Positions 9,920 to 19,460 of a DNA stretch of 64,000 bases are shown here, piece by piece (position 1 is the first letter of the stretch; every line of letters begins with the position of its first letter). Origin of the DNA: Zygnema cylindricum. Lineage: Eukaryota; Streptophyta; Zygnematophyceae; Zygnematales; Zygnemataceae. The stretch is from the NCBI GenBank assembly GCA_037447655.1, contig JBBHKE010001973.1, forward strand, positions 1,207,954-1,271,953, read 5' to 3'. Both the position numbers and the translations under genes were made by a program. The notes under the pieces were generated by a model that had not been told where the DNA came from, made no database searches, and saw nothing but the letters and a program-made list of their open reading frames with translations.

Positions 9920-10930
9920 TGTGTACGCTAATACCGTCCCGTTTTTTTTTTTTTTATTCTCCATTAGCGTAGTTCATTTTATTTATTTCTTTACTCTATT
10001 TAAGGTTAATTTGTTGGTACCGTACAAATTTGAAGTACGTTATCGTATAAATAGTGTGGTGTACGGACAGTGTCAGACCGTACAAAATCGTACATTTGTA
10101 AGTAAAAAGGTACAATTCATTGGGTTTAATTCCCGCGGACGCATGAGAATGTGCGGTCTTAAAAGGTGTTCAATACGGGACGTAAAAAATTACGTTCGCA
10201 CATGTTTGACTCACAACCACATGGTCGACAGTGTGAACGTCAGACATATTCACATGAGGAAAGTCATGTTTTTCTTTAAATGACCGTAACTGAATGCAAT
10301 GTTGTGCCGGCGTATTACTGTAACTTTCATATATAGGGTTTCAACTCGTAATTAGGTGCCTTGTAAGCAGTTATAGTTATTATTAATGCTATTTTATGGT
10401 TATGGTTCAATTAGCGTAAAAGTTTATGGTATTAAGGTGAAAATGGATCCATTTAGTATAGATGTCAATTGTAATATGATGTCCATTACAAAATAAAGTA
10501 AACGTTTATGTTAATACGGGGTCGATGTGCTAAAAAACCCTTAATTAAAGTTATTATTTGAATTTAATAGAATAAAATAACAATATTTGGCGTTGGTGAT
10601 ATTCGAGGACAGGAAACGCCAAATGCGGACGATCCATAAAAGAATGGATCTGTTATTGGCCAATCACAACCAGACGTTTTTTAGGGTGATCTGACGCTTT
10701 CAGCGTCGTTTTGCCAATTTTAAGGGTTTGTCTACGTGGAAGCAAGCGAAAGCTCCGCTTCCTGTTCCACATTTCATCCCACTTTTTTCCCTATCGAACT
10801 GCCATTTCTTCATCCAGCCACCCTGTCTCCTCTGTATCTCCCTTAATCTATGGTGAAAAGCGGTCTCTCTTCCGGGCTGCGTGTCCCTCTCCTTCGCCAT
10901 ATTCAACGCTTCCTCGTCTCCTCATAGGTT
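9920..10930. other. Left subterminal arm of the DNA transposon
   Basis: No gene is seen. The stretch 10010-10110 contains GTACG-rich sequence including AATAGTGTGGTGTACGGACA. A close relative, AATAGTGTGGCGTAAGGACA, occurs in the miniature element at 35086-35630, linking the two. Such subterminal repeats are usual transposase-binding or hairpin sequences, but no site is proven here. Confidence 0.55.
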
Positions 10931-10934
10931 TGCT

Positions 10935-11875
10935 CCACCTTCCCCTCCCCCCCCTCCCCCCCTCTCCCCCTCTCCCTCCCTAACAATCTGCCTCTCTCTA
11001 TCTGTGAATCCCTCTCTCTCCCTAATTATTTTTCCCATTTCCTTTCTCCCCCTCCTCTTCTATCTATCTACCCTTACCTCTCTCTTTCTCAATCTGCCTC
11101 TCCCCCTCTCTCTCTCTCAAACTGCCTCTCCACCTCTCTCTCTCTCAATCTGCCTCTCCCCCTCTTTCCCTATCAATCAGCCTCTCCCCCTCTCTCTCTA
11201 TCAATCTGCCTCTCCCCCTCTTTCCGTATCAATCTGCATCTCCCCCTCTCTCTCTCTAATCTGCCTCTCCCCCTCTCTCTCTCTCAATCTGCCTCTCCCC
11301 CTCTCTCTCTCTCTCAATATGCCTCTCCTCCTCTTTCCCTCTCAATCTGCCTCTCCCTCTCTCTCCCTCTCAATCTTCCTCTCCCTCTCTCTCCCTATCA
11401 ATTTGCCTCTCCCCCTCTCTCTCTCAATCTGCCTCTCCCCCTCTCTCTCTAATCTGCCTCTCCTCCTCTTTCCCTCTATATCTACCTCTCCCTCTCTCTC
11501 CCTCTCAATCTTCCTCTCCCTCTCTCTCCCTATCAATCTGCCTCTCTCTCTCTCTATCTGCCTCTCCCCCTCTCTCTCTCTCAATATGCCTCTCCTCCTC
11601 TTTCCCTCTCAATCTGCCTCTCCCTCTCTCTCCCTCTCAATCTTCCTCTCCCTCTCTCTCCCTATTAATCTGCCTCTCCCCCTCTCTCTCTCAATCTGCC
11701 TCTCCCACTCTCTCTCTCAATCTGCCTCTCCTCATTTTTCCCTCTATATCTACCTCTCCCTCTCTCTCCCTCTCAATGTTCCTCTGCCTCTCTCTCCTTA
11801 TCAATCTGCCTCTCCCCCTCTCTCTCTCTCAATCTGCCTCTCCCCCTCTCTCCCTATCAATATTTCTCTCCCCCT
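10935..11875. repeat. CT-rich minisatellite with ~134-bp higher-order unit
   Basis: This is pyrimidine-only low-complexity DNA built from short CTCTCTCTCAATCTGCCTCT units of about 25-30 bp. A higher-order unit is visible: GCCTCTCCTCCTCTTTCCCT (or a close variant) begins at 11321, 11456, 11588 and 11724, spacings of 135, 132 and 136 bp. The long plus-strand ORF across it (Leu/Ser/Pro repeats) is a by-product of composition. The strand asymmetry could favour triplex or slipped structures. Confidence 0.9.
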
Positions 11876-11879
11876 AGTA

Positions 11880-12700
11880 CATTTTGTGTTATAGTGGTTT
11901 ATTTGTTTGTTTTGCTTCCATTTTTATAATTTTCATCGTGGATGCTAATTTGTTTTGGTTCCTTTTTTTTTTTTATTTGCAGATGTGACGTACACATTAT
12001 TTATTTTATATATGGAAAAAAATAGCATTACCATTCAAGTATAAAAGAATAAGTTTTGAACGAGAGGGGGAAAGTGAGGTATGAGAAGAAAGAGAGAGGC
12101 GAGGAATGGAAGGGAGTAGAGGTGAGAGAGGAGAGAGGGGAAATAATAAATGAAAGATTATAAAAGATGAAGGGTAGGAGTAGCATAGATGTTTGTTGAG
12201 TTTGGTTTTTCTTCACAATTTACAAATTCAACTACAATATGGAGAAATCTAGATAGGAATAATCTTATAAGTATTTAGTAGGATTGTTCATTCGGTATTT
12301 TTCCAAGATAGGATTTCGTTTATTTCGTTTTCAGTTATATCTCTGTACATTTCCATAGCTATAGTTTATATGTACATTTGTAAATTTTTGTACAGTTATT
12401 ATGTGCACCGTGAAAGGAATGTAAAAGAAAAGAATTGGTCGTTCTGTTTTTCTTTTTTGTTATCCATATTTTTGTCTTTGTTTTTTATGTGTATATTTTT
12501 TTGGAATTCCATATGATTTTTCTTTGTTTATAAATTGTGTTTGTCACTTTTAAAAAGTTATGATCCGAGGTCATTTTAATATCGAAATTTATAAAAAAAT
12601 GGCATTTTAGTGCCGAAATCAAAAAAAAAAGACAAAATAAAAATGATTTTATTATTAATAAGCCTATGTATACCTTGTATTTTTAGTAGGGACAAAGTTG
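11880..12700. other. AT-rich spacer inside the DNA transposon
   Basis: No coding potential is recognised. A purine-rich patch at 12060-12180 mirrors the CT minisatellite, and the rest is AT-rich. It lies between the minisatellite and the first palindrome array. Confidence 0.5.
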
Positions 12701-12705
12701 TATCA

Positions 12706-12845
12706 TTCAGCGACGATATATTTTCGTCGCTGAATGGTAAAACTTAGTTTACCATCAAATTTACCATTCAGCGACGAGACGTTCTCGTCGCTGGATTATC
12801 ATACCGATTTTTTGCACTTCACGATGAGACTGTCTCGTCGCTAAA
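12706..12845. repeat. GCGACGA palindrome array 1 (3' of transposase)
   Basis: Three consecutive hairpin-forming units of the type TTCAGCGACGA...TCGTCGCTGAA (stem about 10-12 bp, loop 4-8 bases) lie downstream of the transposase stop. The same motif recurs in arrays at 15073-15345 and 17440-17745, bracketing the genes. Confidence 0.85.
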
Positions 12846-13191
12846 ACTGTCTTAATGCCAGAATTTACCTAGCAATGTACTGCAATTGTTGTCAACCGTG
12901 GAATACAGCATGTAACCGACGAATCCCCAAACATATTGAAAACATCCCTAACATTCAGTGTCATTGAAGTCTTTTTTCCATACATCATTTTTAGTAAGAA
13001 ACTTCAAAATGAAAAACAAATAAGGATACGATTATAATGAATTTATCATGGATACAATTTACCCGACATGCTTTGAGTAACGCTAAGTACAATTACCACA
13101 CTAACCATACAAAACTACTAATCAATAAAAAAAAAAAACAACAACACTACTTCTATAATTTTATGCTAAACATGATTTTTTTCTTCAAAAA

Positions 13192-15001
13192 CTAGACCAC
13201 TTCTCTATGAAAGAACTCAAAATCTTCGGTCTCCCATTCAGTGTCACCGTCATCAAGGACTTCATCCTCCCGAGTGTCGGCATCTTGAATGCCTCGAACA
13301 AAATCTCGTGCCACGATAGAAGGAATTGGCACCTCATCGCCTTCGAAATGGCAACGCCATTTCATGATGATGGTTTGTAAATCTTGGGTGAGCATTTTCT
13401 CCTCCCATTTCTCGTCCTTCAACGACAATCCGCACTGAATCATCGCTTTACGTGCGTAACCCATCCCACGGTTGTCCTTCATTGCGTTGACTTCGCGAAT
13501 TGAATCGCGAGCCAACTTGAGGAAGAAACCCTTCCCGGGCCCGAGTAGTTTTCCCGACCAACCCTTGCCACTCGGATGGGACCACGCATGCTTCTCGATC
13601 CCGTTCATTTTCCAATCCTCCCATTTCCGCGACCATACCTCCTTAATTTTGGAAATGACGAAGGAGTCGGCGGGTTGCACGAGGTGAGTCGCGCAAGGAG
13701 GGAAGAAGTGGAGTATAGTCCTCTTTGCGAGTAATACTCGACTCAACTCCTCGGAGTTGTTATGACCGCCACAATTGTCGAGGAATATAATTTTTTCACG
13801 TCCTTCACGGTCTCCTTGGTAAGACCTCGGCTCTTCTATCCATTGCGGGAAAACGGTTTTATCATTCCATCCTTTGGGGCCGGTTCGGTAGCAAACACCT
13901 ACACACGGAAAAAATCAAAGATATGGGGAGGGGGTGAGTTACATGAGGGGGAGAGAAAGTGGGAGAGGGAGAGGAGGCCGAGAGGGGAGAGATACGGAGT
14001 GAGGGGGAAAGGGATGAGGAGGAAGCATTAAAAACCAATAGGAAACTGTAAAACATATGTTCGTAGAGAGTAATACGTAAAAATAGAGGAAAATAAGGAA
14101 GATGAACAAAATGTCAATGATTAAAATTGAATGAAACTTACCCGGTATATCGTCGGCAAGGCCCTTTATCGGGTAATTCCGTGCGCGGTTAGTGAATATT
14201 ATTGTCGGAGCTTCGATTCGTGCGTTCGCTCCTCCCGTTAGTCGTATCATCAATGTCATGGACTCTCCACCGCCCGCAACGTCAGCGTACCTTACGACCT
14301 CGTCGCCACGAAAGCCTAACGTTTTCTTGTTGTCCATATTTACAATTAAATGGGTCTCGTCCATATTTTCCACCAAATCCTCGTTAAAACGAACTATTAT
14401 CCACCCAAAATATAAAAAGAAACAAAATAAAACAAAACATAAGTATGTATAATTTAAAGGGGGACAAAAAAAAAACTTTATATGACAAGAAACAACAAAT
14501 GGTAGGAAAATACGAAGCTCACCCGACAGAAATCCCCTCTTCAATACGCCCATGAGATATGCCACGAACCTCTCTATGTATTCCATCTTCTCCGAACTTA
14601 ATTGTAGTTTGCCCTTTAGGGAACGGGCGACAATGCTATGCTTTTTGAAAAAGCGTTGAATCCAACGCCGAGTGATTTTTGGCTTGATCTCTTCACCATT
14701 GTCGTCGATAAAATTCTCCAAACGCTCCTTCTTCATTTCGGCAATGATATGATTTGCCATTTTTCCCAAAATGACGGTAGACATTTTCATGCCCGCCTTT
14801 GGAATCGGAAAAATTCGTCCACTAAATCCATGTGAACTTTCACCACCCATGTTAACTCTTTCCTACCCCTTCCCGGTAACGCCTTCATTACCGCCACGCT
14901 TCTCCTTCCGAAACCCGAAGAAGATAGGGTGAGTGTAGTTTCCCTTATCCCTTTTAGTATTGCCACCCTTTCTACCCACCACCGCCTTGCCTTCTGGTAC
15001 T
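13192..15001 (-). CDS. Pogo/Tc1-mariner-type DDD transposase (spliced; one in-frame stop)
   Basis: The predicted enzyme cuts and joins transposon ends through a DDE/DDD RNase H-like fold. Exons on the minus strand are 15001-14523, 14393-14142 and 13898-13192. Introns 14394-14522 and 13899-14141 have GT-AG borders (donors GTGAGC and GTAAGT; acceptors AATAG and TGTAG) and keep frame. Counting from Met at 14850, the product is 428 residues. It has a CENP-B-like helix-turn-helix region (ITRRWIQRFFKKHSIVARS), first Asp in ENMDETH (about D121), second in FLDNCGGHN (about D234), and third in HLVQPADSF (about D271), a DD36D spacing. All three acidic residues are present. DIPGV-CYRTGPKGW forms across the second intron. 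A TAG at 14863-14865 interrupts the frame just upstream of Met14850; upstream codons to 15001 look coding (THPIFFGFRKEK). The TA target duplication of the element fits this superfamily. Confidence 0.85.
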
Positions 15002-15455
15002 CTGCAAATGGAGTAAGGAAAGAAAAAAAAGAAAAAAAAATTAGTGACTGAATATATGGAAAAATGAGAACTGAATTAGCGACGAGAGATTGTCGTCGCC
15101 CATTTCAGCGACGAGCTGCTCTCGTCGCTGAATTAGCGATGACATATTGTCGTCGCCTATTTCAGCGACGAGCAGCTATCGTCGCTGAAATAGGCGACGA
15201 CAATCTATCATCGCTAATTCAGCGACGAACAGCTTTCATCACTCTATGAACAATCGGCGTAAAACATAACTCTTTTAGAATGATGGTTCAGCGACGAGTG
15301 GAATTCGTCGCTGCTTTACGGACGAGCCTCTGTCGTCGCTATATTAAACACAAACAAAAAATGAATAACAAAAACATTGTGAGTGGGTGGGTTAGCGACG
15401 ACAACATAAGAAGACAAGGAAAAATGAAAATAATAACAAATAACAAACATACCGA
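15002..15455 (-). other. Candidate intron joining the accessory ORF to the transposase
   Basis: A donor at 15459 (CTACA|GTAATC) and a pyrimidine-rich acceptor ending TTTGCAG at 15002 would excise this stretch (intron 15002-15459). The accessory ORF would then be fused in frame to the transposase, and the accessory stop at 15456-15458 falls inside the intron. The donor is weaker than those of the other two introns. Palindrome array 2 lies within it. Confidence 0.5.
15073..15345. repeat. GCGACGA/GCGACGAC palindrome array 2
   Basis: At least six alternating units of TTAGCGACGA...TCGTCGC and TTCAGCGACGAGC...GTCGCTGAA occur, many as hairpins and one as a larger inverted pair (15160-15230). It is located in the candidate intron between accessory ORF and transposase. 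Plant transposons often carry GCGACGAC...GTCGTCGC subterminal palindromes; here they are also internal. Confidence 0.85.
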
Positions 15456-16556
15456 TTACTGTAGTTTTTTTTGGGACAACTCCCGGGTGAGCTTCGCCAC
15501 TTGTTCTTGTTGGGCGGCCAATTGATTAGTGAGTGTCTCGATTATTCTTTGCCAATCCTCTTCCGTCGGTGGTGGAGGTGGGGTAATCGGACGTTGAACC
15601 CTTGGGATTTCGCATAAACGGGGTCGCCTCACTTGTAGATTTCGGAACTTATGTAGAACCGAAGTACGAGCCGCTCGCAAAGCCATTACCTTGGGAGTTT
15701 TTCGACAATATTTTAGGACGGTGTATAATCGGGGGTCCCACGGATGGTGAAGGCGTAATAAGGCGGGAACATTCACTCGAAATCCGCGGTCGTCGTGAAC
15801 AATCCACGTATGCCGTGGATCCGCCGGATCGAATTGCCGTATGTGGGCAAACGTCGAGCCACGATCCTCACCGTCGATGAAGAGCCACGTCGGATGAGCG
15901 GGAACATCCGGGGGGATGTCGAGAATTTCCGGACGGGGATTCTCCCTCGGGTTTAGGGGGCGAGGTTCACCGTACCTCCAATGTTCCGGCCATTCGGCAA
16001 CCGGAATGAAATACTCGGCCCGGGGCACAAAACTGTCCATTTCCTCCTCTCCCGTGGGAGGAGGAAAATACCAATCCGGATCCTCAACTCGGTATGGAGC
16101 TTGAGGACCCGGATTACCTACAACAATGCCTCTCTCCCTATTCGGTGATGGAGGAACCACGAACACGTCGTCATCATCCGGGTATTCATCCTCTCGTTGT
16201 CGTCCCTCGCTATCCGGACTTTGCTCGTCCTCGGTGGCGGGCTCATCCACATCCTTCCATACCCGAATATCCGTGGGATGTCCTACCTCGGGGGTATGCT
16301 CCACATCCGGCGGTTCCTCCCCATCCACAATGCTCTCGTCGCTACAAGAAGTTGAGGGGACGTAATCCTCGTCGCTCCAATGACTAACTTTCTCTTTTCC
16401 TAACTTTATTTCCCTCCGCCTCTCTAACTTATTCCGTGCCTCACTTCCCCCCCCCTCCTCGACCGTCGCCTCCCTTCCTTCCTCACCTAATGCCGCTTTC
16501 CCCCCTTCCTCCCCACTCAATGTATTCTCTTCCCTCCCCACCTCACCTTCTTCCAC
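15456..16556 (-). CDS. Accessory ORF of the DNA transposon, unknown function (366 aa)
   Basis: A long minus-strand ORF lies upstream of the transposase in the same orientation. The N-terminal ~90 residues are acidic and Gly/Glu-rich, encoded by the end of a tandem repeat. The middle is acidic and Pro-rich (SDEDYVPSTSCSDESI...). A folded-looking part follows (PTWLFIDGEDRGSTFAHIRQ, then HTWIVHDDRGFRVNVPALL), then a basic segment (RAARTSVLHKFRNLQVRRPR). The C-terminus is a coiled coil (ETLTNQLAAQQEQVAKLTRE). I do not recognise a family. Splicing could fuse it to the transposase, making it the N-terminus of one ~840-residue protein. Met16556 is only the first Met of the open frame; a start farther upstream (17278) is possible. 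Confidence 0.65.
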   Translation of the reverse strand: MEEGEVGREENTLSGEEGGKAALGEEGREATVEEGGGSEARNKLERRREIKLGKEKVSHWSDEDYVPSTSCSDESIVDGEEPPDVEHTPEVGHPTDIRVWKDVDEPATEDEQSPDSEGRQREDEYPDDDDVFVVPPSPNRERGIVVGNPGPQAPYRVEDPDWYFPPPTGEEEMDSFVPRAEYFIPVAEWPEHWRYGEPRPLNPRENPRPEILDIPPDVPAHPTWLFIDGEDRGSTFAHIRQFDPADPRHTWIVHDDRGFRVNVPALLRLHHPWDPRLYTVLKYCRKTPKVMALRAARTSVLHKFRNLQVRRPRLCEIPRVQRPITPPPPPTEEDWQRIIETLTNQLAAQQEQVAKLTRELSQKKLQ

Positions 16557-17075
16557 CTCCTCTCTCTCATCAAAAACCCTATTTTTCTTTTTTAGCCTCC
16601 TACTCCTCCTCTCTACTCCTCCCCCCCCGCCTCACTTCCCTCTCCCTCCTCAACCGTCGCCTCTTTTCCCCTTCCTTCCTCACCAACTACCTCCTCCCCC
16701 CCCGCCCTCCCCACTCAATGTATTCTCTTCCCTCCCCACCTCACCTTGTTCCTCCTCCCTCTGATGAAAAACCCTCTTTTTCTTTTTTAGCCTCCTACTC
16801 CTCCTCTCTACTCCTCCCCCCGCCTCACTTCCCTCTCCCTCCTCAACCGTCGCCTCTTTTCCCCTTCTTTCCTCACCTACTACCTCCTCCCCCCCCCCCC
16901 TCCCCAGTCAATGTATCCCATTTCCCACCCACCTCACCTTCTTCCTCCTCCCTCTCATAAAAAATCCTCTTTTTCTTTTTTAGCCTCCTACTCCTCCTCT
17001 CTACTCCTCCCCCCGTCTCACTTCCCTCTACCTCCTCAACCGTCGCATTTTTTTCCCCTTCTTTTCTCACATACT
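16430..17075. repeat. ~195-bp tandem repeat (about three copies) at the 5' end of the accessory ORF
   Basis: An anchor, TCAATGTATTCTCTTCCCT or a variant, starts at 16517, 16715 and 16908 (spacings 198 and 193 bp). Each copy includes TTTTTCTTTTTTAGCCTCCT and runs of C. On the minus strand each encodes Lys/Arg- then Glu/Gly-rich peptide (RLKKKKR...EEGEVG...). Because the second spacing changes phase relative to the first, the copies do not all stay in one frame. Confidence 0.85.
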
Positions 17076-17278
17076 ACCTCCTCCTCCCTACTCACCTCAA
17101 CAGATGCCTCCTTTTCCTTCCCTTCTCTCTCTCCTCCTTCCCATCCAATAGCTAACGGGGTTGCCGCCTCCTGTTGCCTCGCTAACTCTTCCGCGGTTGC
17201 CGTGACAAGGGGAGGATAACGACGGCTTCTAGCCCTCACGGTACGTGGTCGCCTAAATTGCTTGTTGCTAGCCTCCAT
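17036..17278 (-). CDS. Possible N-terminal exon of the accessory ORF
   Basis: A minus-strand ORF of 80 residues begins MEASNKQFRRPRTVRARSRR. This basic start is followed by an Ala/Glu-rich helix and then Glu/Lys repeats that run into the tandem repeat. It is the first plausible start 5' of the repeat and is preceded by AT-rich DNA. It lies in a different frame from the main accessory ORF, so a splice or frameshift inside the repeat would be needed to join them. Function unknown. Confidence 0.4.
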   Translation of the reverse strand: MEASNKQFRRPRTVRARSRRYPPLVTATAEELARQQEAATPLAIGWEGGEREGKEKEASVEVSREEEVVCEKRRGKKCDG

Positions 17279-17439
17279 GGCGTAGCTTCAAAGAAGCGTG
17301 TAAAAAAGAACTGAAGAGGACGCGGCTAAGAAAAAAAAAAGGAGAAACTAAACAATGATTTCATAAAACCTTACTTTAATACTGTAAAAAAATACGATTT
17401 TGTGCAAGTGGTACTTACCTTATGTATGGTCGTGCACTG

Positions 17440-17745
17440 AAGTATTTCGTCGCCTTACCCATGCGTTCGACTATTCCAACGGTGGGGCGACGAAACGTAA
17501 CAATATGTTCCACGTTTCATTTACCACGCGGTTTCAATATTGGATGTCGTCGCTTGTTCGACATTTCTTAGACGTTACGTTATAATGACCCCTACACGAT
17601 TAACCGACTTGAAGCCTTGTTTGGAAACTTCCAACGTTAAGGCGACGACGCATTGTCGTCGCCTTTTCTATTTCTCCAACATTTCCCAAAACTCCACTGT
17701 ATGTGCCTTAAATTCACCACATTCAGGCGACGACACCATGTCGTC
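17440..17745. repeat. GCGACGAC palindrome array 3 (5' of the transposon genes)
   Basis: Scattered GGCGACGA...TCGTCGCC motifs occur, including the hairpin AAGGCGACGACGCATTGTCG followed by TCGCC at 17639-17663, and GGCGACGACACCATGTCGTC at 17727. It lies on the far side of the coding region from array 1. Confidence 0.75.
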
Positions 17746-19438
17746 CCAGGTCAATAGGTTTGACTCACAACAAAAATATTATTCCCCTAAAAAAACAACC
17801 AACCATGAAAACAACACGTGGTGGAAGAAGGAATAATAGGGCATACACAAACATGCAATATGAGGGAGATACAATCAAATATAAAATATTCAACATGTCA
17901 ATTCAATTACAAACAATGGGAAATAGCGACACACAAATTAGACAACCGGGGTTTGCTATATGAAGATAAGGACGAATGGTAAAAACTCTTATGTGTACGA
18001 TAAACCCTCGTAAAATGTTGCGGAAACTTTTTCATAGTCGTTAGGATGCGCCCTTCCTTTCCGTTCTCATGACAATCGGCGATCATCCAATTTATTACTC
18101 AAAGTCGAGTAATCTTCGTTGAAACTTGTTCAACTTTTTAGACCAACACCGGGACGTTCCCGTATTTATCACACGATGAGTCCAAATCTCCGGTAATAGC
18201 GCCTTCCACGAGGGGGTCCACGTCGCGTGATCCCAATTCTTCACTCAGTGGGTCATGTCATTGGGTTTTGCCACCATCTATGTCCTCTTGGGCAAGAGGT
18301 GGCAATAATCCAACCGTAGCGGTGCTTTCTGCCGCAAAAAAGGTGGTAATATGGGAAGTAATGGGCCACATATTTGAAAATATTGGCCAAAAAATTATAC
18401 AAAGCAAATAATAGGGATACAAAAGCCTAGGTAAATGGAGAATGTGGTAACAAAGTGCCATTGTTAGACTGAACGCAAGATATATATACCAAGTAAAAAA
18501 AAAAAAATGGGACAAAAAGGAGGGAAACCTTTCCTCAAACTTTCAGTGCTAAAAATTTGAATTTTAATGTTTGGCGTGTCAGTGAGTTATCCAAATATTT
18601 TAGACGACACAGAGAAAGCAGGAAAGTTTCAAAATTTTCATCAGTTTTGAGAGAGGGAGTATGCACGTGGTAAGCGACGGACGATTTTCATGAAAGAGCC
18701 ATGGTAACTGCCTGCTCGTAATTGTATGTACGGATCGTTTTTGGAATGGCGGCGGGTATGACATCGGTTTTTGTCACGTCGTGCTGGAGCCATAATGTTT
18801 GCGAGGATATAAAATTGTCCACGTGTAATTTTAGGCGACCAATCAAAATAAGCTTGAGACGAGGTGGTTGTTGAGATTGTACATTTTGGACCAATTTAGA
18901 ATAATAATTTACTCTAATACGTCATAACATTAACGCTAATACTGGTCACAAGCCGTAGAGACAAACAGAAGTGCAACCATTTTAGAGTTAACACACATAT
19001 TAGCATAAATTACTCTAATTAAACAAAACATCGCGACATTATTTGCGTAAAGAACCCTTATTAACGTACATTATCGAGGTACAACGGACAAGCGACCAAC
19101 TTTTTATACAACAAGCGTTGCGTTAACATTACAACCGTACAAATTACACTTTTTACAACTGGACAAAAAATATATACTTTACGACGTAGCACCGACGCTT
19201 AACTGTGATAAAATAGTCTGACATGTACGTATGAATGTTTTACGTGACGGCGTACGATTTAAACATAATTGTACGGGTATAATTATAAGTGTTTAAATGA
19301 TTGCGACCGACATTTATTTGTTTCAAAGACCCAAATTAGCATTAGTAAACAATTAGCATGAATTTTTTTTGCCAAAATTTTCAAATTATTTATTAGCGTA
19401 CACCACGCTAAATAATAGTATACGCTAATCAAACGTAC
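17746..19438. other. Right arm of the DNA transposon, non-coding
   Basis: No gene is recognised. The last 500 bases are rich in GTAC/GTACAA and TTAGCGTA words, mirroring the left subterminal arm. Short ORFs here show no domain. Confidence 0.5.
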
Positions 19439-19460
19439 ACGCTAATAGCGATTGGCGGTG
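19439..19460 (-). repeat. Right terminal inverted repeat of the DNA transposon
   Basis: On the minus strand it reads CACCGCCAATCGCTATTAGC plus GT, identical to the left end over 22 bases. It is followed by the TA at 19461-19462. Confidence 0.93.

Larger units (their letters stand above)
9898..19460. mobile_element. 9.56-kb TA-flanked DNA transposon (Tc1/mariner-pogo type)
   Basis: The ends are perfect inverted repeats of 22 bp beginning CACCGCCAATCGCTATTAGC, and similarity continues inward (GTACGCTAAT). TA flanks each end (9896-9897 and 19461-19462). The two sides rejoin to the sequence of an uninterrupted family-B LTR with a single TA, so the target duplication is TA, as in Tc1/mariner and pogo elements. 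Inside, on the minus strand, are a spliced DDD transposase (13192-15001) and an upstream accessory ORF (15456-17278). There are also three arrays of GCGACGA palindromes and a CT minisatellite. The intact TIRs and the insertion into a retroelement LTR suggest a fairly recent insertion. Confidence 0.88.

Noticed and set aside
10881-11894. 337-codon plus-strand ORF rich in Leu/Ser/Pro
   Set aside because: It is a translation of the CT minisatellite. Composition and periodicity are those of the DNA repeat, and there is no domain.
16436-16960. 174-codon Pro/Ser/Leu-rich plus-strand ORF
   Set aside because: It is antisense to the accessory ORF and lies in the C-rich tandem repeat; a compositional shadow.
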